The translations under genes were made by a program, and so were the position numbers. 64,000 nucleotides of DNA, taken from the NCBI RefSeq assembly GCF_018449725.1, contig NZ_JAAVVC010000002.1, forward strand, positions 463,453 to 527,452. The letters run 5' to 3'. Source of the DNA: Pseudomonas sp. dw_612. GTDB taxonomy: Bacteria > Pseudomonadota > Gammaproteobacteria > Pseudomonadales > Pseudomonadaceae. Of this stretch, positions 1 through 9,955 are shown in pieces. Under the pieces are notes generated by a model that saw only the letters and a program-made list of their open reading frames with translations, was not told where the DNA came from and ran no database searches. Positions within the stretch are counted from its first letter, which is position 1. Every line of letters starts with the position of its first letter.

Positions 1-102
1 GATGTCGCCGCCGGCCTTGGTCAAGGCCTTTTTGCAATCCATCATGCCTTCGCCGGTACGCTCACGCAGTTCTTTAACCAACGCTGCAGTAATCTCTGCC
101 AT
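1..102 (-). CDS. tsf: Elongation factor Ts, N-terminal fragment (runs off the window)
   Basis: Only the first 34 codons are present; the gene continues to the left of the window. The start reads [20 protein letters not shown], the N-terminal UBA-like helix region of EF-Ts, followed by the MDCKKAL motif typical of the family. EF-Ts is the guanine-nucleotide exchange factor for EF-Tu in the cytoplasm. It lies downstream of rpsB on the same strand, the usual rpsB-tsf order, with a strong hairpin between the two genes. The start is fixed by the conserved MAEIT opening. Confidence 0.95.
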   Translation of the reverse strand, partial: MAEITAALVKELRERTGEGMMDCKKALTKAGGDI

Positions 103-239
103 TTCAAAAATCCTCTTGGATAGGTTATCAACCATTCCACCCGATCGAACGGGCGTTCAATTCTTCCCGAACCACTCTTGTAAGCCGCTGCACGTTACAG
201 ATGCTGTAGCTGCGCTGCCGACAAATGGTTTTCGAGGTG

Positions 240-268
240 GCAAAAAGGGGGCCAAGCCCCCTTTTTGC
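240..268 (-). terminator. Hairpin terminator/attenuator between rpsB and tsf
   Basis: A perfect inverted repeat: GCAAAAAGGGGGCC and GGCCCCCTTTTTGC arms around a very short loop. On the minus strand the G/C stem is followed by a run of five T, the form of an intrinsic terminator. It lies 27 bases after the rpsB stop, so it would stop or attenuate transcription before tsf. The stem is also nearly symmetric on the other strand. Confidence 0.75.
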
Positions 269-294
269 TTACTGAGTCAACGCCAAGGCGTCAA

Positions 295-1032
295 TTACTC
301 AGCTGCTGCTACCGGAGCTTCTTCAACGAACTGCTCGGTGCCGCCAGCAACGTGGTTGCGACCGCGGATTACAGCGTCAGCCATCGAACCCATGTACAAC
401 TGGATAGCGCGGATTGCGTCATCGTTGCCTGGGATGATGTAGTCAACGCCTTCCGGGCTGCTGTTGGTATCGACTACGCCGATAACCGGGATGCCCAGCT
501 TGTTGGCTTCGGTGATCGCGATGCGCTCGTGATCAACGTCGATTACGAACAGTGCGTCTGGCAGACCGCCCATGTCCTTGATACCACCCAGGGAACGATC
601 GAGCTTCTCAAGATCGCGAGTGCGCATCAGCGCTTCTTTCTTGGTCAGCTTGGCGAAAGTACCGTCTTCGGCTTGCACTTCAAGGTCACGCAGACGCTTG
701 ATGGAAGCACGGATGGTTTTGAAGTTGGTCAGCATGCCGCCCAACCAGCGGTGATCGACGTACGGCGAACCGCAACGTGCTGCTTCTTCAGCAACGATCT
801 TGCCAGCGGAACGCTTGGTGCCGACGAACAGAATCTTGTTTTTGCCCTGGGCCAGACGCTCTACGAAAGTCAGAGCTTCGTTGAACATTGGCAGGGTTTT
901 TTCAAGGTTGATGATGTGGATCTTGTTACGCGCGCCGAAAATGTATTTACCCATTTTCGGGTTCCAGTAACGGGTTTGGTGACCGAAGTGCACACCGGCC
1001 TTCAGCATATCGCGCATGTTGACTTGGGACAT
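295..1032 (-). CDS. rpsB: 30S ribosomal protein S2
   Basis: The product is 245 residues, the usual length for bacterial S2. It begins [20 protein letters not shown], and the [15 protein letters not shown] segment (residues 14-28) is an S2 signature. [10 protein letters not shown] and [13 protein letters not shown] (about residues 71-104) are further conserved blocks. S2 is one of the last proteins to join the 30S subunit and helps recruit S1. It is transcribed toward tsf. The long upstream leader (to about 1165) fits the S2-dependent autoregulation described for rpsB-tsf in enterobacteria; that regulation is inferred here. The C-terminus is acidic and alanine rich (EEAPVAAAE). Confidence 0.98.
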   Translation of the reverse strand: MSQVNMRDMLKAGVHFGHQTRYWNPKMGKYIFGARNKIHIINLEKTLPMFNEALTFVERLAQGKNKILFVGTKRSAGKIVAEEAARCGSPYVDHRWLGGMLTNFKTIRASIKRLRDLEVQAEDGTFAKLTKKEALMRTRDLEKLDRSLGGIKDMGGLPDALFVIDVDHERIAITEANKLGIPVIGVVDTNSSPEGVDYIIPGNDDAIRAIQLYMGSMADAVIRGRNHVAGGTEQFVEEAPVAAAE

Positions 1033-1180
1033 GATAGTTCCTTAATAAGTCGGGTTTGGCCTCCACGTATCCCAATGACCAACCAGCAGCATCAGCTGAA
1101 GGCACCCAGGTCATCGTGTCGACACGTGTGTGGATTTAAGCCTTTCGGGGTATCCCCGGAAAGCGGCGCATTTTATATCA
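1033..1180 (-). promoter_or_regulatory. rpsB promoter and long 5' leader with hairpin
   Basis: On the minus strand an extended -10 element, TG-A-TATAAA, lies at 1172-1180. Transcription from it would give a leader of about 130 bases before rpsB. Just inside the leader is a hairpin at 1142-1163 (arms CTTTC-GGGG and CCCC-GAAAG, one bulged base). Ribosomal protein S2 is known to repress its own mRNA through leader structure in gammaproteobacteria; this leader is a candidate for the same control. No convincing -35 box is visible. Confidence 0.5.
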
Positions 1181-1405
1181 CAGGGCTGCAAAAAACGGAA
1201 CCCGGATTCTCAATTCCTGGCGCGCGCCTTTAGCTACGCCCTTGGAATCCCCCAAGAATGCGCCTATCTATAGAGAGAAGCGATGCACAGAGGCTCAGAT
1301 TTGCGTTGATCGTCTGTTAGAATCGCGTTTTTCAGGGCCGCGAAGATCGATCGCGCAACGCCCATTCCGAATTAGTAAGCGCCGTTGAGCGCAGAGAGAG
1401 CCTGT

Positions 1406-2188
1406 ATGACCGTCACCCTCAAAACTCCCGAGGACATCGCAAAAATGCGGATCGCCGGCAAACTGGCCGCCGATGTGCTGGAAATGATTGCCGAACATGT
1501 CAAACCGGGCGTCACCACCGAAGAACTGGACCGCATCTGCCACGACTACATCGTCAACGAGCAGAAAGCCATCCCTGCCCCGCTCAACTACAAGGGCTTC
1601 CCGAAGTCGATCTGCACCTCGATCAACCACGTGGTCTGCCACGGCATCCCGAACGAGAAGCCGCTGAAGAATGGCGACACCGTGAACATCGACGTGACCG
1701 TGATAAAAGACGGCTACCACGGCGACACCAGCCGCATGTTCCATGTCGGCACCGTGCCGGTCTGGGCCGAGCGCCTGTCCCAGGTCACCCAGGAATGCAT
1801 GTACAAGGCCATCGAAATCGTCAAACCCGGCTGCCGCCTCGGCGACATCGGTGAAGTGATCCAGAAGCACGCTGAAAAGAACGGCTTCTCGGTGGTTCGC
1901 GAGTTCTGCGGCCACGGCATCGGCAAGGTGTTCCACGAAGAGCCGCAGATCCTGCACTACGGCCGTGCCGGCACCGGCATGGAACTGAAAGCCGGCATGA
2001 CCTTCACCATCGAACCGATGATCAACCAGGGCAAGGCCGACACCAAGGTGCTGGGCGACGGCTGGACCGCGATCACCAAGGACCGCAAACTTTCCGCCCA
2101 GTGGGAACACACCCTGCTGGTGACCAACACCGGCTACGAGATCTTCACCCTGCGCGCCGATGACACCATCCCCCGCGTTTCGGCCTGA
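1406..2188 (+). CDS. map: Methionine aminopeptidase type I
   Basis: This 260-residue cytosolic metalloprotease removes the initiator methionine from new proteins. All five metal ligands of the type I family are visible: Asp96 and Asp107 in the NIDVTVIKDGYHGD segment, His170 in GHGIGKVFHEEP, Glu203 in TFTIEP and Glu234 in WEHTLL. The ATG at 1406 (MTVTLKTPEDIAKMRIAG) is chosen because it begins at the normal family N-terminus; an in-frame TTG at 1385 would add an atypical tail. The gene is divergent from rpsB and is followed by glnD after 44 bases, probably one transcript. Confidence 0.97.
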   Translation: MTVTLKTPEDIAKMRIAGKLAADVLEMIAEHVKPGVTTEELDRICHDYIVNEQKAIPAPLNYKGFPKSICTSINHVVCHGIPNEKPLKNGDTVNIDVTVIKDGYHGDTSRMFHVGTVPVWAERLSQVTQECMYKAIEIVKPGCRLGDIGEVIQKHAEKNGFSVVREFCGHGIGKVFHEEPQILHYGRAGTGMELKAGMTFTIEPMINQGKADTKVLGDGWTAITKDRKLSAQWEHTLLVTNTGYEIFTLRADDTIPRVSA

Positions 2189-2232
2189 TCGACCCGCACA
2201 GTTCATAGCCTTATAGAAAGGAAAGCCAATCG

Positions 2233-4935
2233 ATGCCGCAGGTGGATCCCGAACTCTTCGACCGTGGCCAGTTCCAGGCGGAACTGGCCCTGAAGGCCAG
2301 CCCGATCGCGGCCTTCAAGAAGGCAATTCGCCAGGCCCGCGAGGTGCTCGACGAGCGTTTTCGCAGCGGCCGCGACATTCGCCGCCTGATCGAGGATCGC
2401 GCCTGGTTCGTCGATAACATCCTGCAAAAGGCCTGGGAGCAGTTCAACTGGAGCGAAGACGCTGACATCGCGCTGGTCGCGGTCGGCGGCTACGGTCGCG
2501 GCGAGTTGCACCCCTACTCCGACATCGATCTGCTGATCCTGCTGGACAGCGCCGACCACGAAGTTTTCCGCGATTCCATCGAGCGTTTTCTGACGTTGTT
2601 GTGGGATATCGGCCTGGAAGTCGGTCAGAGCGTGCGCTCGGTGGATGAATGCGCGGTTGAAGCCCGCGCCGACCTGACGGTGGTCACCAACCTGATGGAA
2701 AGCCGCACCATCTGCGGCCCCGAGCGCCTGCGCCAGCGCATGCTCGACGTCACCAGCACCGCGCACATGTGGCCGAGCAAGGACTTTTTCCTGGCCAAGC
2801 GCGCCGAGCAAAAGGCCCGCCACCACAAGTACAACGACACCGAATACAACCTGGAACCCAACGTCAAAGGTTCGCCCGGCGGCTTGCGGGATATCCAGAC
2901 GATTCTCTGGGTCGCCCGTCGCGAATACGGCACCCTGAACCTGCGAGCCCTGGCTGGCGAAGGCTTTCTGGTGGAGAGTGAAAACGCCCTGCTGGCCTCG
3001 TCCCAGGAGTTTTTGTGGAAGGTCCGTTACGCCCTGCACATGCTCGCTGGGCGTTCCGAGGACCGCTTGCTGTTCGACCACCAGCGCTCCATTGCCGGGC
3101 TGCTGGGTTTCGAAGGCGATGACGCCAAGCAAGCCATCGAAAACTTCATGCAGCAGTATTACCGCGTGGTCATGAGCATCGCCCAGCTCAGCGACCTGAT
3201 CATCCAGCACTTCGAGGAAGTCATCCTCGCGCCGGAAGACGAAGCGCCGCCGCAGCCGATCAATTCACGGTTCCAACTGCACGATGGCTATATCGAGGCG
3301 CGCAATAACAATGTGTTCCGTCGCACGCCGTTCGCCATGCTCGAAATCTTCGTATTGATGGCCCAGCAGCCGGAAATCAAAGGCGTGCGCGCCGATACCA
3401 TTCGTCTGCTGCGGGAAAATCGTCACCTGATCGACGACGATTTTCGTAACGACATTCGTAACACCAGCCTGTTTATCGAGCTGTTCAAATGCAAGATCGG
3501 CATTCACCGCAACCTGCGGCGGATGAACCGTTACGGCATTCTCGGGCGCTATTTGCCGGAGTTCGGCTTTATCGTCGGGCAGATGCAGCACGACTTGTTC
3601 CACATCTATACGGTCGATGCCCACACCCTGAACCTGATCAAGCACCTGCGTAAGTTGCAGTACACCCAGGTGTCGGAAAAATTCCCGCTGGCCAGCAAGC
3701 TCATGGCCAAGCTGCCCAAGCCGGAGTTGATTTACCTGGCCGGTCTGTATCACGACATCGGCAAGGGCCGGCACGGCGACCATTCGGACATCGGCGCGGT
3801 AGACGCGGAAGCCTTTTGCCAGCGCCATCAGTTGCCGGTGTGGGACAGTCGCCTGATCGTCTGGCTGGTGCAAAACCACCTGGTGATGTCCACCACCGCC
3901 CAGCGCAAGGACTTGTCCGACCCGCAGGTGATCCACGATTTCGCACAGATCGTCGACGATGAAACCCATCTCGATTATTTATATGTGCTGACCGTCGCCG
4001 ACATCAATGCCACCAACCCGACACTCTGGAATTCCTGGCGCGCCAGCCTGTTGCGCCAGCTCTACACCGAAACCAAGCGCGCGTTGCGTCGCGGCCTGGA
4101 AAACCCGGTGGACCGCGAAGAGCAGATCCGTCAGACCCAGAGCGCCGCTCTGGACATTCTGGTGCGCGGCGGCACTGACCCGGACGATGTCGAACAACTG
4201 TGGGCGCAACTGGGCGATGACTATTTCCTGCGTCACACCGCCGGCGACGTGGCCTGGCACAGCGACGCGATCCTGCAGCAGCCGGCGGATGGCGGCCCGC
4301 TGGTGCTGATCAAGGAAACCACCCAACGCGAATTCGAGGGCGGCACGCAGATTTTCATCTATGCGCCCGATCAGCACGACTTCTTCGCCGTGACCGTGGC
4401 GGCGATGGACCAGCTCAACCTGAACATTCACGACGCCCGGGTTATCACCTCCAGTAGCCAGTTCACCCTCGACACCTACATCGTGCTCGACACCGACGGC
4501 GACTCGATCGGCGACAATCCGACGCGGGTCAAACAGATCCGCGAAGGCCTGACCGAAGCGCTGCGCAACCCGGACGATTACCCGACGATCATCCAGCGCC
4601 GGGTGCCGCGCCAGCTCAAGCACTTTGCGTTTGCGCCACAAGTGACGATCCACAACGACGCCCAGCGTCCGGTGACCGTGCTGGAGCTCAGCGCGCCGGA
4701 TCGCCCCGGCCTGCTGGCGCGGATCGGCACGATTTTCCTGGAGTTCGACCTGTCGCTGCAAAACGCCAAAATTGCGACCCTGGGCGAGCGCGTGGAAGAC
4801 GTGTTCTTTATCACCGACGCGAACAACCAGCCGCTGTCTGACCCGTTGCTGTGCAGCCGCTTGCAGGATGCAATCGTCGAACAACTGAGCGTTAGCCAGG
4901 ATTCCGAGATCAAACTGTCGCGTATCAGCATCTGA
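2233..4935 (+). CDS. glnD: Bifunctional [protein-PII] uridylyltransferase / uridylyl-removing enzyme
   Basis: The 900-residue GlnD is the primary glutamine sensor: it uridylylates PII at low glutamine and removes UMP at high glutamine. The nucleotidyltransferase motif [17 protein letters not shown] starts near residue 85. An HD-domain motif, [13 protein letters not shown], lies near residues 505-517 and carries the hydrolytic activity. Two ACT domains lie at the C-terminus (about 710-790 and 817-895, the latter with [14 protein letters not shown]). Length and domain order match the family. The start ATG at 2233 follows an AGGAAAG ribosome-binding site. Order map-glnD-dapC is usual for Pseudomonas. 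Confidence 0.97.
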   Translation: MPQVDPELFDRGQFQAELALKASPIAAFKKAIRQAREVLDERFRSGRDIRRLIEDRAWFVDNILQKAWEQFNWSEDADIALVAVGGYGRGELHPYSDIDLLILLDSADHEVFRDSIERFLTLLWDIGLEVGQSVRSVDECAVEARADLTVVTNLMESRTICGPERLRQRMLDVTSTAHMWPSKDFFLAKRAEQKARHHKYNDTEYNLEPNVKGSPGGLRDIQTILWVARREYGTLNLRALAGEGFLVESENALLASSQEFLWKVRYALHMLAGRSEDRLLFDHQRSIAGLLGFEGDDAKQAIENFMQQYYRVVMSIAQLSDLIIQHFEEVILAPEDEAPPQPINSRFQLHDGYIEARNNNVFRRTPFAMLEIFVLMAQQPEIKGVRADTIRLLRENRHLIDDDFRNDIRNTSLFIELFKCKIGIHRNLRRMNRYGILGRYLPEFGFIVGQMQHDLFHIYTVDAHTLNLIKHLRKLQYTQVSEKFPLASKLMAKLPKPELIYLAGLYHDIGKGRHGDHSDIGAVDAEAFCQRHQLPVWDSRLIVWLVQNHLVMSTTAQRKDLSDPQVIHDFAQIVDDETHLDYLYVLTVADINATNPTLWNSWRASLLRQLYTETKRALRRGLENPVDREEQIRQTQSAALDILVRGGTDPDDVEQLWAQLGDDYFLRHTAGDVAWHSDAILQQPADGGPLVLIKETTQREFEGGTQIFIYAPDQHDFFAVTVAAMDQLNLNIHDARVITSSSQFTLDTYIVLDTDGDSIGDNPTRVKQIREGLTEALRNPDDYPTIIQRRVPRQLKHFAFAPQVTIHNDAQRPVTVLELSAPDRPGLLARIGTIFLEFDLSLQNAKIATLGERVEDVFFITDANNQPLSDPLLCSRLQDAIVEQLSVSQDSEIKLSRISI

Positions 4936-5002
4936 TTTGAATTAACAAACTTCCCCTGTGGAAATGGGCAACCCCAAGAATGCTCAGTTGAACGAAATCC
5001 CA

Positions 5003-5092
5003 TGTGGGAGCGAGCTTGCTCGCGATAGCGGTGGATCAGCACACATTGATGTTGAATGTGCCGCCGCCATCGCGAGCAAGCTCGCTCCCACA
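5003..5092. repeat. REP doublet (type 1)
   Basis: Two inverted copies of TGTGGGAGCGAGCTTGCTCG flank an approximately 40-base variable middle; the whole could fold as one long hairpin. It lies between glnD and dapC. This is the common Pseudomonas fluorescens REP/REPIN form. Confidence 0.9.
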
Positions 5093-5149
5093 GGTTTAGC
5101 GTCTTGACTGAGATTTGAGCGCGCTCCCCCACATTGAACGAGGCCCCCG

Positions 5150-6349
5150 ATGAACAACGCTCTGAACCAGTTGCAGCCCTACCCGTTCGAGAAGCTCCGC
5201 GCCCTGCTCGGCAGCGTCACGCCAAACCCGGACAAACGCCCTATCGCCTTGTCCATCGGCGAGCCGAAGCACCGTTCGCCAAGTTTTGTTGCCGAAGCCT
5301 TGGCCAGCAATCTGGATCAGATGGCCGTGTACCCGACCACCCTCGGTATCCCGGCCCTGCGTGAAGCCATCGCAGCCTGGTGTGAACGTCGTTTCAACGT
5401 CCCGAGCGGCTGGCTCGACCCGGCGCGTAATGTGCTACCGGTCAACGGCACCCGTGAAGCGCTGTTCGCCTTCACCCAGACCGTCGTCAACCGTGGCGAA
5501 GACGCGCTAGTGGTCAGCCCGAACCCGTTCTATCAGATCTACGAAGGTGCCGCGTTCCTCGCCGGGGCCAAGCCGCACTACCTGCCCTGCCTGGACGAGA
5601 ACGGCTTCAACCCGGACTTCGATGCCGTTTCGCCCGACATCTGGAAACGCTGCCAGATCCTGTTCCTGTGCTCGCCAGGCAACCCGACCGGCGCGCTGAT
5701 CCCGGTTGAAACCCTGAAAAAGCTTATCGCTCTGGCCGACGAATACGACTTCGTGATCGCCGCCGACGAGTGCTACAGCGAACTGTACTTCGACGAACAA
5801 ACCCCGCCGCCGGGCCTGCTCAGTGCCTGCGTGGAACTGGGCCGCCAGGACTTCAAGCGCTGCGTGGTGTTCCACAGCCTGTCCAAGCGTTCCAACCTGC
5901 CGGGCCTGCGTTCGGGTTTTGTCGCTGGGGACGCCAATATTCTCAAGGGCTTCCTGCTGTACCGCACCTACCACGGTTGCGCGATGCCGGTTCAAACCCA
6001 ACTGGCCAGCGTTGCTGCGTGGAACGACGAAGTGCATGTGCGCGCCAACCGGGCGCTGTATCGCGAGAAGTACGACGCGGTATTGGAAATCCTCAGCCCG
6101 GTGATGGACGTACAGCGTCCGGATGGCGGTTTCTACTTGTGGCCGAATGTTAAAGGTGATGACGAGGCGTTCTGTCGGGATTTGTTTGTAGAAGAACATG
6201 TCACCGTGGTGCCGGGTTCATATTTGTCCCGTGAAGTTGACGGCTTTAATCCGGGTGCCGGTCGCGTCCGCCTGGCATTAGTTGCGCCATTGGCCGAATG
6301 CGTAGAAGCCGCCGAGCGGATTCGTGCATTCATTACCAGGCAGTCATAA
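5150..6349 (+). CDS. dapC: Succinyldiaminopimelate aminotransferase
   Basis: This 399-residue fold-type I PLP enzyme transfers an amino group from glutamate to N-succinyl-2-amino-6-ketopimelate in lysine and meso-diaminopimelate synthesis. The PLP lysine is Lys246 in SLSKRSNLPGLRSGF, and the DECYSEL aspartate/tyrosine motif and the CSPGNPTG motif are intact. The opening MNNALNQLQPYPFEKLRALL is typical for DapC rather than for general aspartate aminotransferases. dapD and dapE lie elsewhere in the window. A compact intrinsic terminator follows the stop. Confidence 0.93.
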   Translation: MNNALNQLQPYPFEKLRALLGSVTPNPDKRPIALSIGEPKHRSPSFVAEALASNLDQMAVYPTTLGIPALREAIAAWCERRFNVPSGWLDPARNVLPVNGTREALFAFTQTVVNRGEDALVVSPNPFYQIYEGAAFLAGAKPHYLPCLDENGFNPDFDAVSPDIWKRCQILFLCSPGNPTGALIPVETLKKLIALADEYDFVIAADECYSELYFDEQTPPPGLLSACVELGRQDFKRCVVFHSLSKRSNLPGLRSGFVAGDANILKGFLLYRTYHGCAMPVQTQLASVAAWNDEVHVRANRALYREKYDAVLEILSPVMDVQRPDGGFYLWPNVKGDDEAFCRDLFVEEHVTVVPGSYLSREVDGFNPGAGRVRLALVAPLAECVEAAERIRAFITRQS

Positions 6350-6364
6350 GCCTTCATTAATATA

Positions 6365-6396
6365 AAACCCGCGCGGTGCAATATCGTGCGGGTTTA
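6365..6396 (+). terminator. Intrinsic terminator of dapC
   Basis: Inverted arms AAACCCGC(GC) and GC-GGGTTT with a short loop and a T-rich tail lie 16 bases past the dapC stop. Confidence 0.7.
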
Positions 6397-6521
6397 TTGA
6401 TGTTACGTAACAGCCTTACGCATATTTAAACTTAACAATTCTGCGCCTCTCGCTTAGCCTTCCATTGCAGTCTGAATATCCGAATGACTCGGATACCTTT
6501 TTACGCACATGGAAGTCAACA

Positions 6522-7265
6522 ATGAATAACCCCCCTTGCAAAGTAATGAGACCCAGCGACGAACAGGCGTCCTACAATGCCGCGATAACAGCAAATCCGG
6601 ACAACGAAAGAAAAGCCGCACCCGGTGGGCGACATAAACGTTCGGTCGGTATATGGAGCCGATTCTGGGGAAATGGCCAGGTACTTAACATTACTTTTAC
6701 GAATGAATTACCGCCGGGTCTTAAAGACCGGATAGAACGCCTCATCAGGCAATGGGAGCCCTCCACCAACCTGACGTTTACTTTTGACGACAATGAGCCC
6801 GGTCATATCCGTATCACGACCCATGGCCAATACAACGAATCTTTTATCGGCACCGATGCGTTGCTCGTCCCTCTGGACCAGCCCACCTTGAGCCTGGGCA
6901 CCGTACCTGAACACCCTCACTTCGATGCCGCCGTGTTCCACGAGTTTGGGCACGCCTTGGGCCTTGAACACGAACACCAGCATCCCAAGGCAGATATACC
7001 GTGGGACAAACCCGAGGTTTACGCATTCTATAAAGCCAACTACTTATGGACCGAAGAAGAAATCGATCATAACCTTTTAAACAAACTGCCCATCGATGAC
7101 GTTCTTCATGGCCCCTATGACAGGGATTCGATCATGCACTACAAAATAGCCAACGAACTCACTTTGGGCGATTGGGAAGTGGGTGACAATCTCCGAATCA
7201 GCAAACTTGATCGACGGAACATGCGCAGGGCCTATCCGAAAGCTATGCCCACTGTCGAATCCTGA
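6522..7265 (+). CDS. Astacin-like (M12A) zinc metalloprotease, copy 1
   Basis: The product is 247 residues. It carries the metzincin zinc motif HEFGHALGLEHEHQHP (from His140) and the downstream Met-turn SIMHY (203-207), whose tyrosine is the usual fifth zinc ligand in astacins. A basic RHKRSVG sequence (37-43) sits just before the predicted catalytic fold and is conserved in the neighbouring paralog; it could mark the propeptide boundary. No signal peptide is visible, so export would need another route. The ATG at 6522 has GGAAG six bases upstream and is preferred to the TTG at 6465. AT content is higher than in adjacent housekeeping genes. The substrate is unknown. Confidence 0.85.
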   Translation: MNNPPCKVMRPSDEQASYNAAITANPDNERKAAPGGRHKRSVGIWSRFWGNGQVLNITFTNELPPGLKDRIERLIRQWEPSTNLTFTFDDNEPGHIRITTHGQYNESFIGTDALLVPLDQPTLSLGTVPEHPHFDAAVFHEFGHALGLEHEHQHPKADIPWDKPEVYAFYKANYLWTEEEIDHNLLNKLPIDDVLHGPYDRDSIMHYKIANELTLGDWEVGDNLRISKLDRRNMRRAYPKAMPTVES

Positions 7266-7334
7266 TGGTCACCCAATACAAATAAATCCGCGACAACGAA
7301 ACTTAATCAAATTACTCGCTATAGCTTATTGAGC

Positions 7335-8075
7335 ATGAAAGCTACCCACATGCCCCACACACCTTGCAGCATCATGCATAACATCGACGAGTTTTCTGCC
7401 TTTGACGCCGCCACTACCGAACGAAAAGAAAACGCCGCCGTCAGTAACTCTCGCCGCACCAAAAGAAGTGTCGGCACTCACACCAAGTACTGGCGCCCGG
7501 TTCGCACACTCAATATCGCCATGTATGACGAAGATGAGGAAACCATCCAAAAAGTAAAAAGCATCGCCAGCACATGGCTGAAACACATCGATCTGAAATT
7601 CAACTTCATTTCTGGAGAAACAGGAGATATTCGGATTTACATCAATTACGCCGGTGACGGCGGAGGCGTTTCTGCGGTAGGAACGGATGCCTTGACCTTG
7701 TTGCCGCACCAGCCAACCATGGTTCTGAGTATCGATCCGCAAGATCCCAGGTTTGAATACGCGGTCCTGCATGAATTCGGTCACGTATTGGGACTACATC
7801 ACGAACATCAACATCCAGAAGCTTCTATTCCATGGGATCGACCCAAAGCCTACGCGTGGTATCAGCGTCAATTTGGCTGGAACAGTGAAGAGGTAGACCG
7901 CAATGTGCTGCCGCTAGCCCGCACGGCTGACATTACTTACGGTGATTACGACCGCTATTCGGTGATGCATTACCGTATTTCTCGCGAGACCACTGAGGGT
8001 GGTTGGGAACAGAGCGAAAACACCGTTCTCAGTTCAAAAGACATCGAGGCCGTCCGCAGGGCTTACCCGAAGTGA
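7335..8075 (+). CDS. Astacin-like (M12A) zinc metalloprotease, copy 2
   Basis: This is a tandem paralog of the preceding gene, 246 residues from the ATG at 7335. The zinc motif is HEFGHVLGLHHEHQHP (from His146), the Met-turn is SVMHY, and RTKRSVG near residue 47 matches RHKRSVG of copy 1. Overall similarity is moderate, so the duplication is not recent. No signal peptide is seen. The start is uncertain: TTG 7329, ATG 7335 and ATG 7350 are in frame and none has a clear ribosome-binding site. Only 69 bases separate the two genes, so they may be cotranscribed. The gene is convergent with the antiporter at 8093. Confidence 0.82.
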   Translation: MKATHMPHTPCSIMHNIDEFSAFDAATTERKENAAVSNSRRTKRSVGTHTKYWRPVRTLNIAMYDEDEETIQKVKSIASTWLKHIDLKFNFISGETGDIRIYINYAGDGGGVSAVGTDALTLLPHQPTMVLSIDPQDPRFEYAVLHEFGHVLGLHHEHQHPEASIPWDRPKAYAWYQRQFGWNSEEVDRNVLPLARTADITYGDYDRYSVMHYRISRETTEGGWEQSENTVLSSKDIEAVRRAYPK

Positions 8076-8092
8076 TTTGCCGTTAGGCAGCG

Positions 8093-9724
8093 TTACTTCA
8101 CCTGTCCCAGATTAGCCTCACTCAAATCCAGCTCACCCAACACTTCACGCAAAACGTCATCACCAATCTGGTGATGACGGCTGAGGCTGTACAACTCCAG
8201 GCGTTGCGCCCGCAGCGCCTTCAAGCGCAATCGCCGTTCCAGCAAGTCCATCTGAAACGCCAACGCCTGGGCTTCGGCCGAGTCGTTGAACACCTCCAGT
8301 TGATGACGATATTCGGACATGATCCGCGCCTTGAGTTCAGCCGCCAGCGCCGCCTCAGCCGCATCCGCCGGTTTGGCCTCTTCAACTTCCAGAGCATGAA
8401 TCGCCGCTTCAGCGGTTTTGCGCCAGGCGTCGCGCACTTCGTTGCGGCGTTTGTCGTCAGGGCTTTTCTCGATGCCGCGCAGTAGCAGCGGCAAGGCAAT
8501 GCACGCGGCAACCAGCGACAACAGAATCACCCCGGCGGCGATGAAAATCAGCAGGTCGCGCTCGGGAAAGGCATCACTCCCCATCAACAACGGCACCGAC
8601 AGCACACCCGCCAGGGTCACCGCACCGCGCACGCCGCCGACGGTCAGCAGCCAGCAGGATCGTGCCGTGGGCACCAATGTCAGTTCGCCCTTGCCGCGCC
8701 AGCGCCGCAACAGGCCCGACAAACGCCACGTGCTCTGCACCCAGATAAACCGCAGCACCAGCAACATCAGGAAAATCGCCACCACATCAAGGCACCGGTA
8801 AAGCAGGGTCGGCCACAACGAGGGTTCGTGGCTGGCAACGGCTTTGATGATGTCCGGCAGTTGCAAGCCCAGCAGCAGGAAGATCAAGCCATTGAAGGCA
8901 AACTCCAGCAACGACCAGACACTGCGATTGAGCAGCCGGGTGCTGGTCTGGCGTGGCAGCAGATCGAGCCAGCTCTGCATCATCCCCGCCGCCACCGCCG
9001 ACAAAATACCCGAGGCACCGAGGCGTTCAGCCAGCACATACGCGGCGAACGGCAGCAGCAACATGAACACCACGTGGGTCGCCGGGTCATCCCAGCCCCG
9101 GGCAATCATCCACGACCGCAAGCGGCCGACCAGCCAGCTCAGCGCGACACCCGTGGCCAGGCCGCCGACCGCCACCAGCACAAAGGTCAGACTGGCATTG
9201 GCCAGCGAGAACACACCGGTCACCGCAGCGACCAAGGCAAACTTGAAGGTCACCAGGCCCGACGCATCGTTCATCAACGCCTCGCCCTGGAGCATGTGTA
9301 TCAACGGCGTCGGTAAACGGTTCTGCGAAATCGCCGACACCGCCACGGCATCAGTCGGCGACAACACCGCCGCCAACGCGAACGCCACCGGCAGCGGGAT
9401 GCTCGGGATCAACCAATGAATGAAATAGCCGGCGCCCGCCACCGTAAACAGCACCAACCCCACAGCCAGGGTCAGGATCGGCCCACGCAGGCGCCACAAT
9501 TCGCGCTTGGGCATGCGCCAGCCATCGGAAAACAACAGTGGTGGCAGGAACAGAAAGAGAAACAACTCCGGGTCCAGCGCCACATGCAGCCCCAGCGTCG
9601 GCCAGGCCAGTAACGCACCCGCACCGATTTGCACCAGTGGCAACGGCAGCGGGATCACCCGTCCGATCAGGCGTGAAACGCCGACCAGCATCAACAGGAT
9701 CAGGACGGTGTAGGCGGTTTGCAT
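8093..9724 (-). CDS. CPA1-family Na+/H+ antiporter
   Basis: The product is a 543-residue inner-membrane transporter with about 12 hydrophobic segments in the first 400 residues. The exchanger motifs SPTDAVAVSAI and GEALMNDASGL contain the acidic residues expected to carry ions. A hydrophilic, helix-rich cytosolic tail (about 405-543) with charged coiled-coil character follows, as in NhaP/YjcE-type proteins. It would exchange Na+ or K+ for protons in pH and salt balance; ion preference cannot be read from the sequence. It stands alone on the minus strand between the protease pair and the YffB gene. Confidence 0.9.
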   Translation of the reverse strand: MQTAYTVLILLMLVGVSRLIGRVIPLPLPLVQIGAGALLAWPTLGLHVALDPELFLFLFLPPLLFSDGWRMPKRELWRLRGPILTLAVGLVLFTVAGAGYFIHWLIPSIPLPVAFALAAVLSPTDAVAVSAISQNRLPTPLIHMLQGEALMNDASGLVTFKFALVAAVTGVFSLANASLTFVLVAVGGLATGVALSWLVGRLRSWMIARGWDDPATHVVFMLLLPFAAYVLAERLGASGILSAVAAGMMQSWLDLLPRQTSTRLLNRSVWSLLEFAFNGLIFLLLGLQLPDIIKAVASHEPSLWPTLLYRCLDVVAIFLMLLVLRFIWVQSTWRLSGLLRRWRGKGELTLVPTARSCWLLTVGGVRGAVTLAGVLSVPLLMGSDAFPERDLLIFIAAGVILLSLVAACIALPLLLRGIEKSPDDKRRNEVRDAWRKTAEAAIHALEVEEAKPADAAEAALAAELKARIMSEYRHQLEVFNDSAEAQALAFQMDLLERRLRLKALRAQRLELYSLSRHHQIGDDVLREVLGELDLSEANLGQVK

Positions 9725-9787
9725 AAAGCGCTATTCCCAGGCAATCGACAGCATTGAAGTGCCATATTAGCCGCTTAGACTGGCGGT

Positions 9788-9878
9788 TGTGGGAGCGAGC
9801 TTGCTCGTGATGACGGCATGAGATTCACCATCAACTTTGACCGACCCACCGCTATCGCGAGCAAACTCAGCGCCCACA
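9788..9878. repeat. REP doublet (type 1, degraded)
   Basis: The left arm is TGTGGGAGCGAGCTTGCTCG. The right arm is a diverged inverse (CGCGAGCAAACTCAGCGCCCACA) with several mismatches, suggesting an old copy. Confidence 0.75.
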
Positions 9879-9955
9879 GGTTTTGCGCTTTAACCGAGAG
9901 GCCATGGCATAATCCGTCACCATTTTTTTCCAGCACCTGCAAAGGGGGCAATTCC

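Noticed and set aside
1033..1405. A small RNA like E. coli t44 between map and rpsB
   Set aside because: No sequence match could be established by eye; the gap is explained by the rpsB leader and map promoter.
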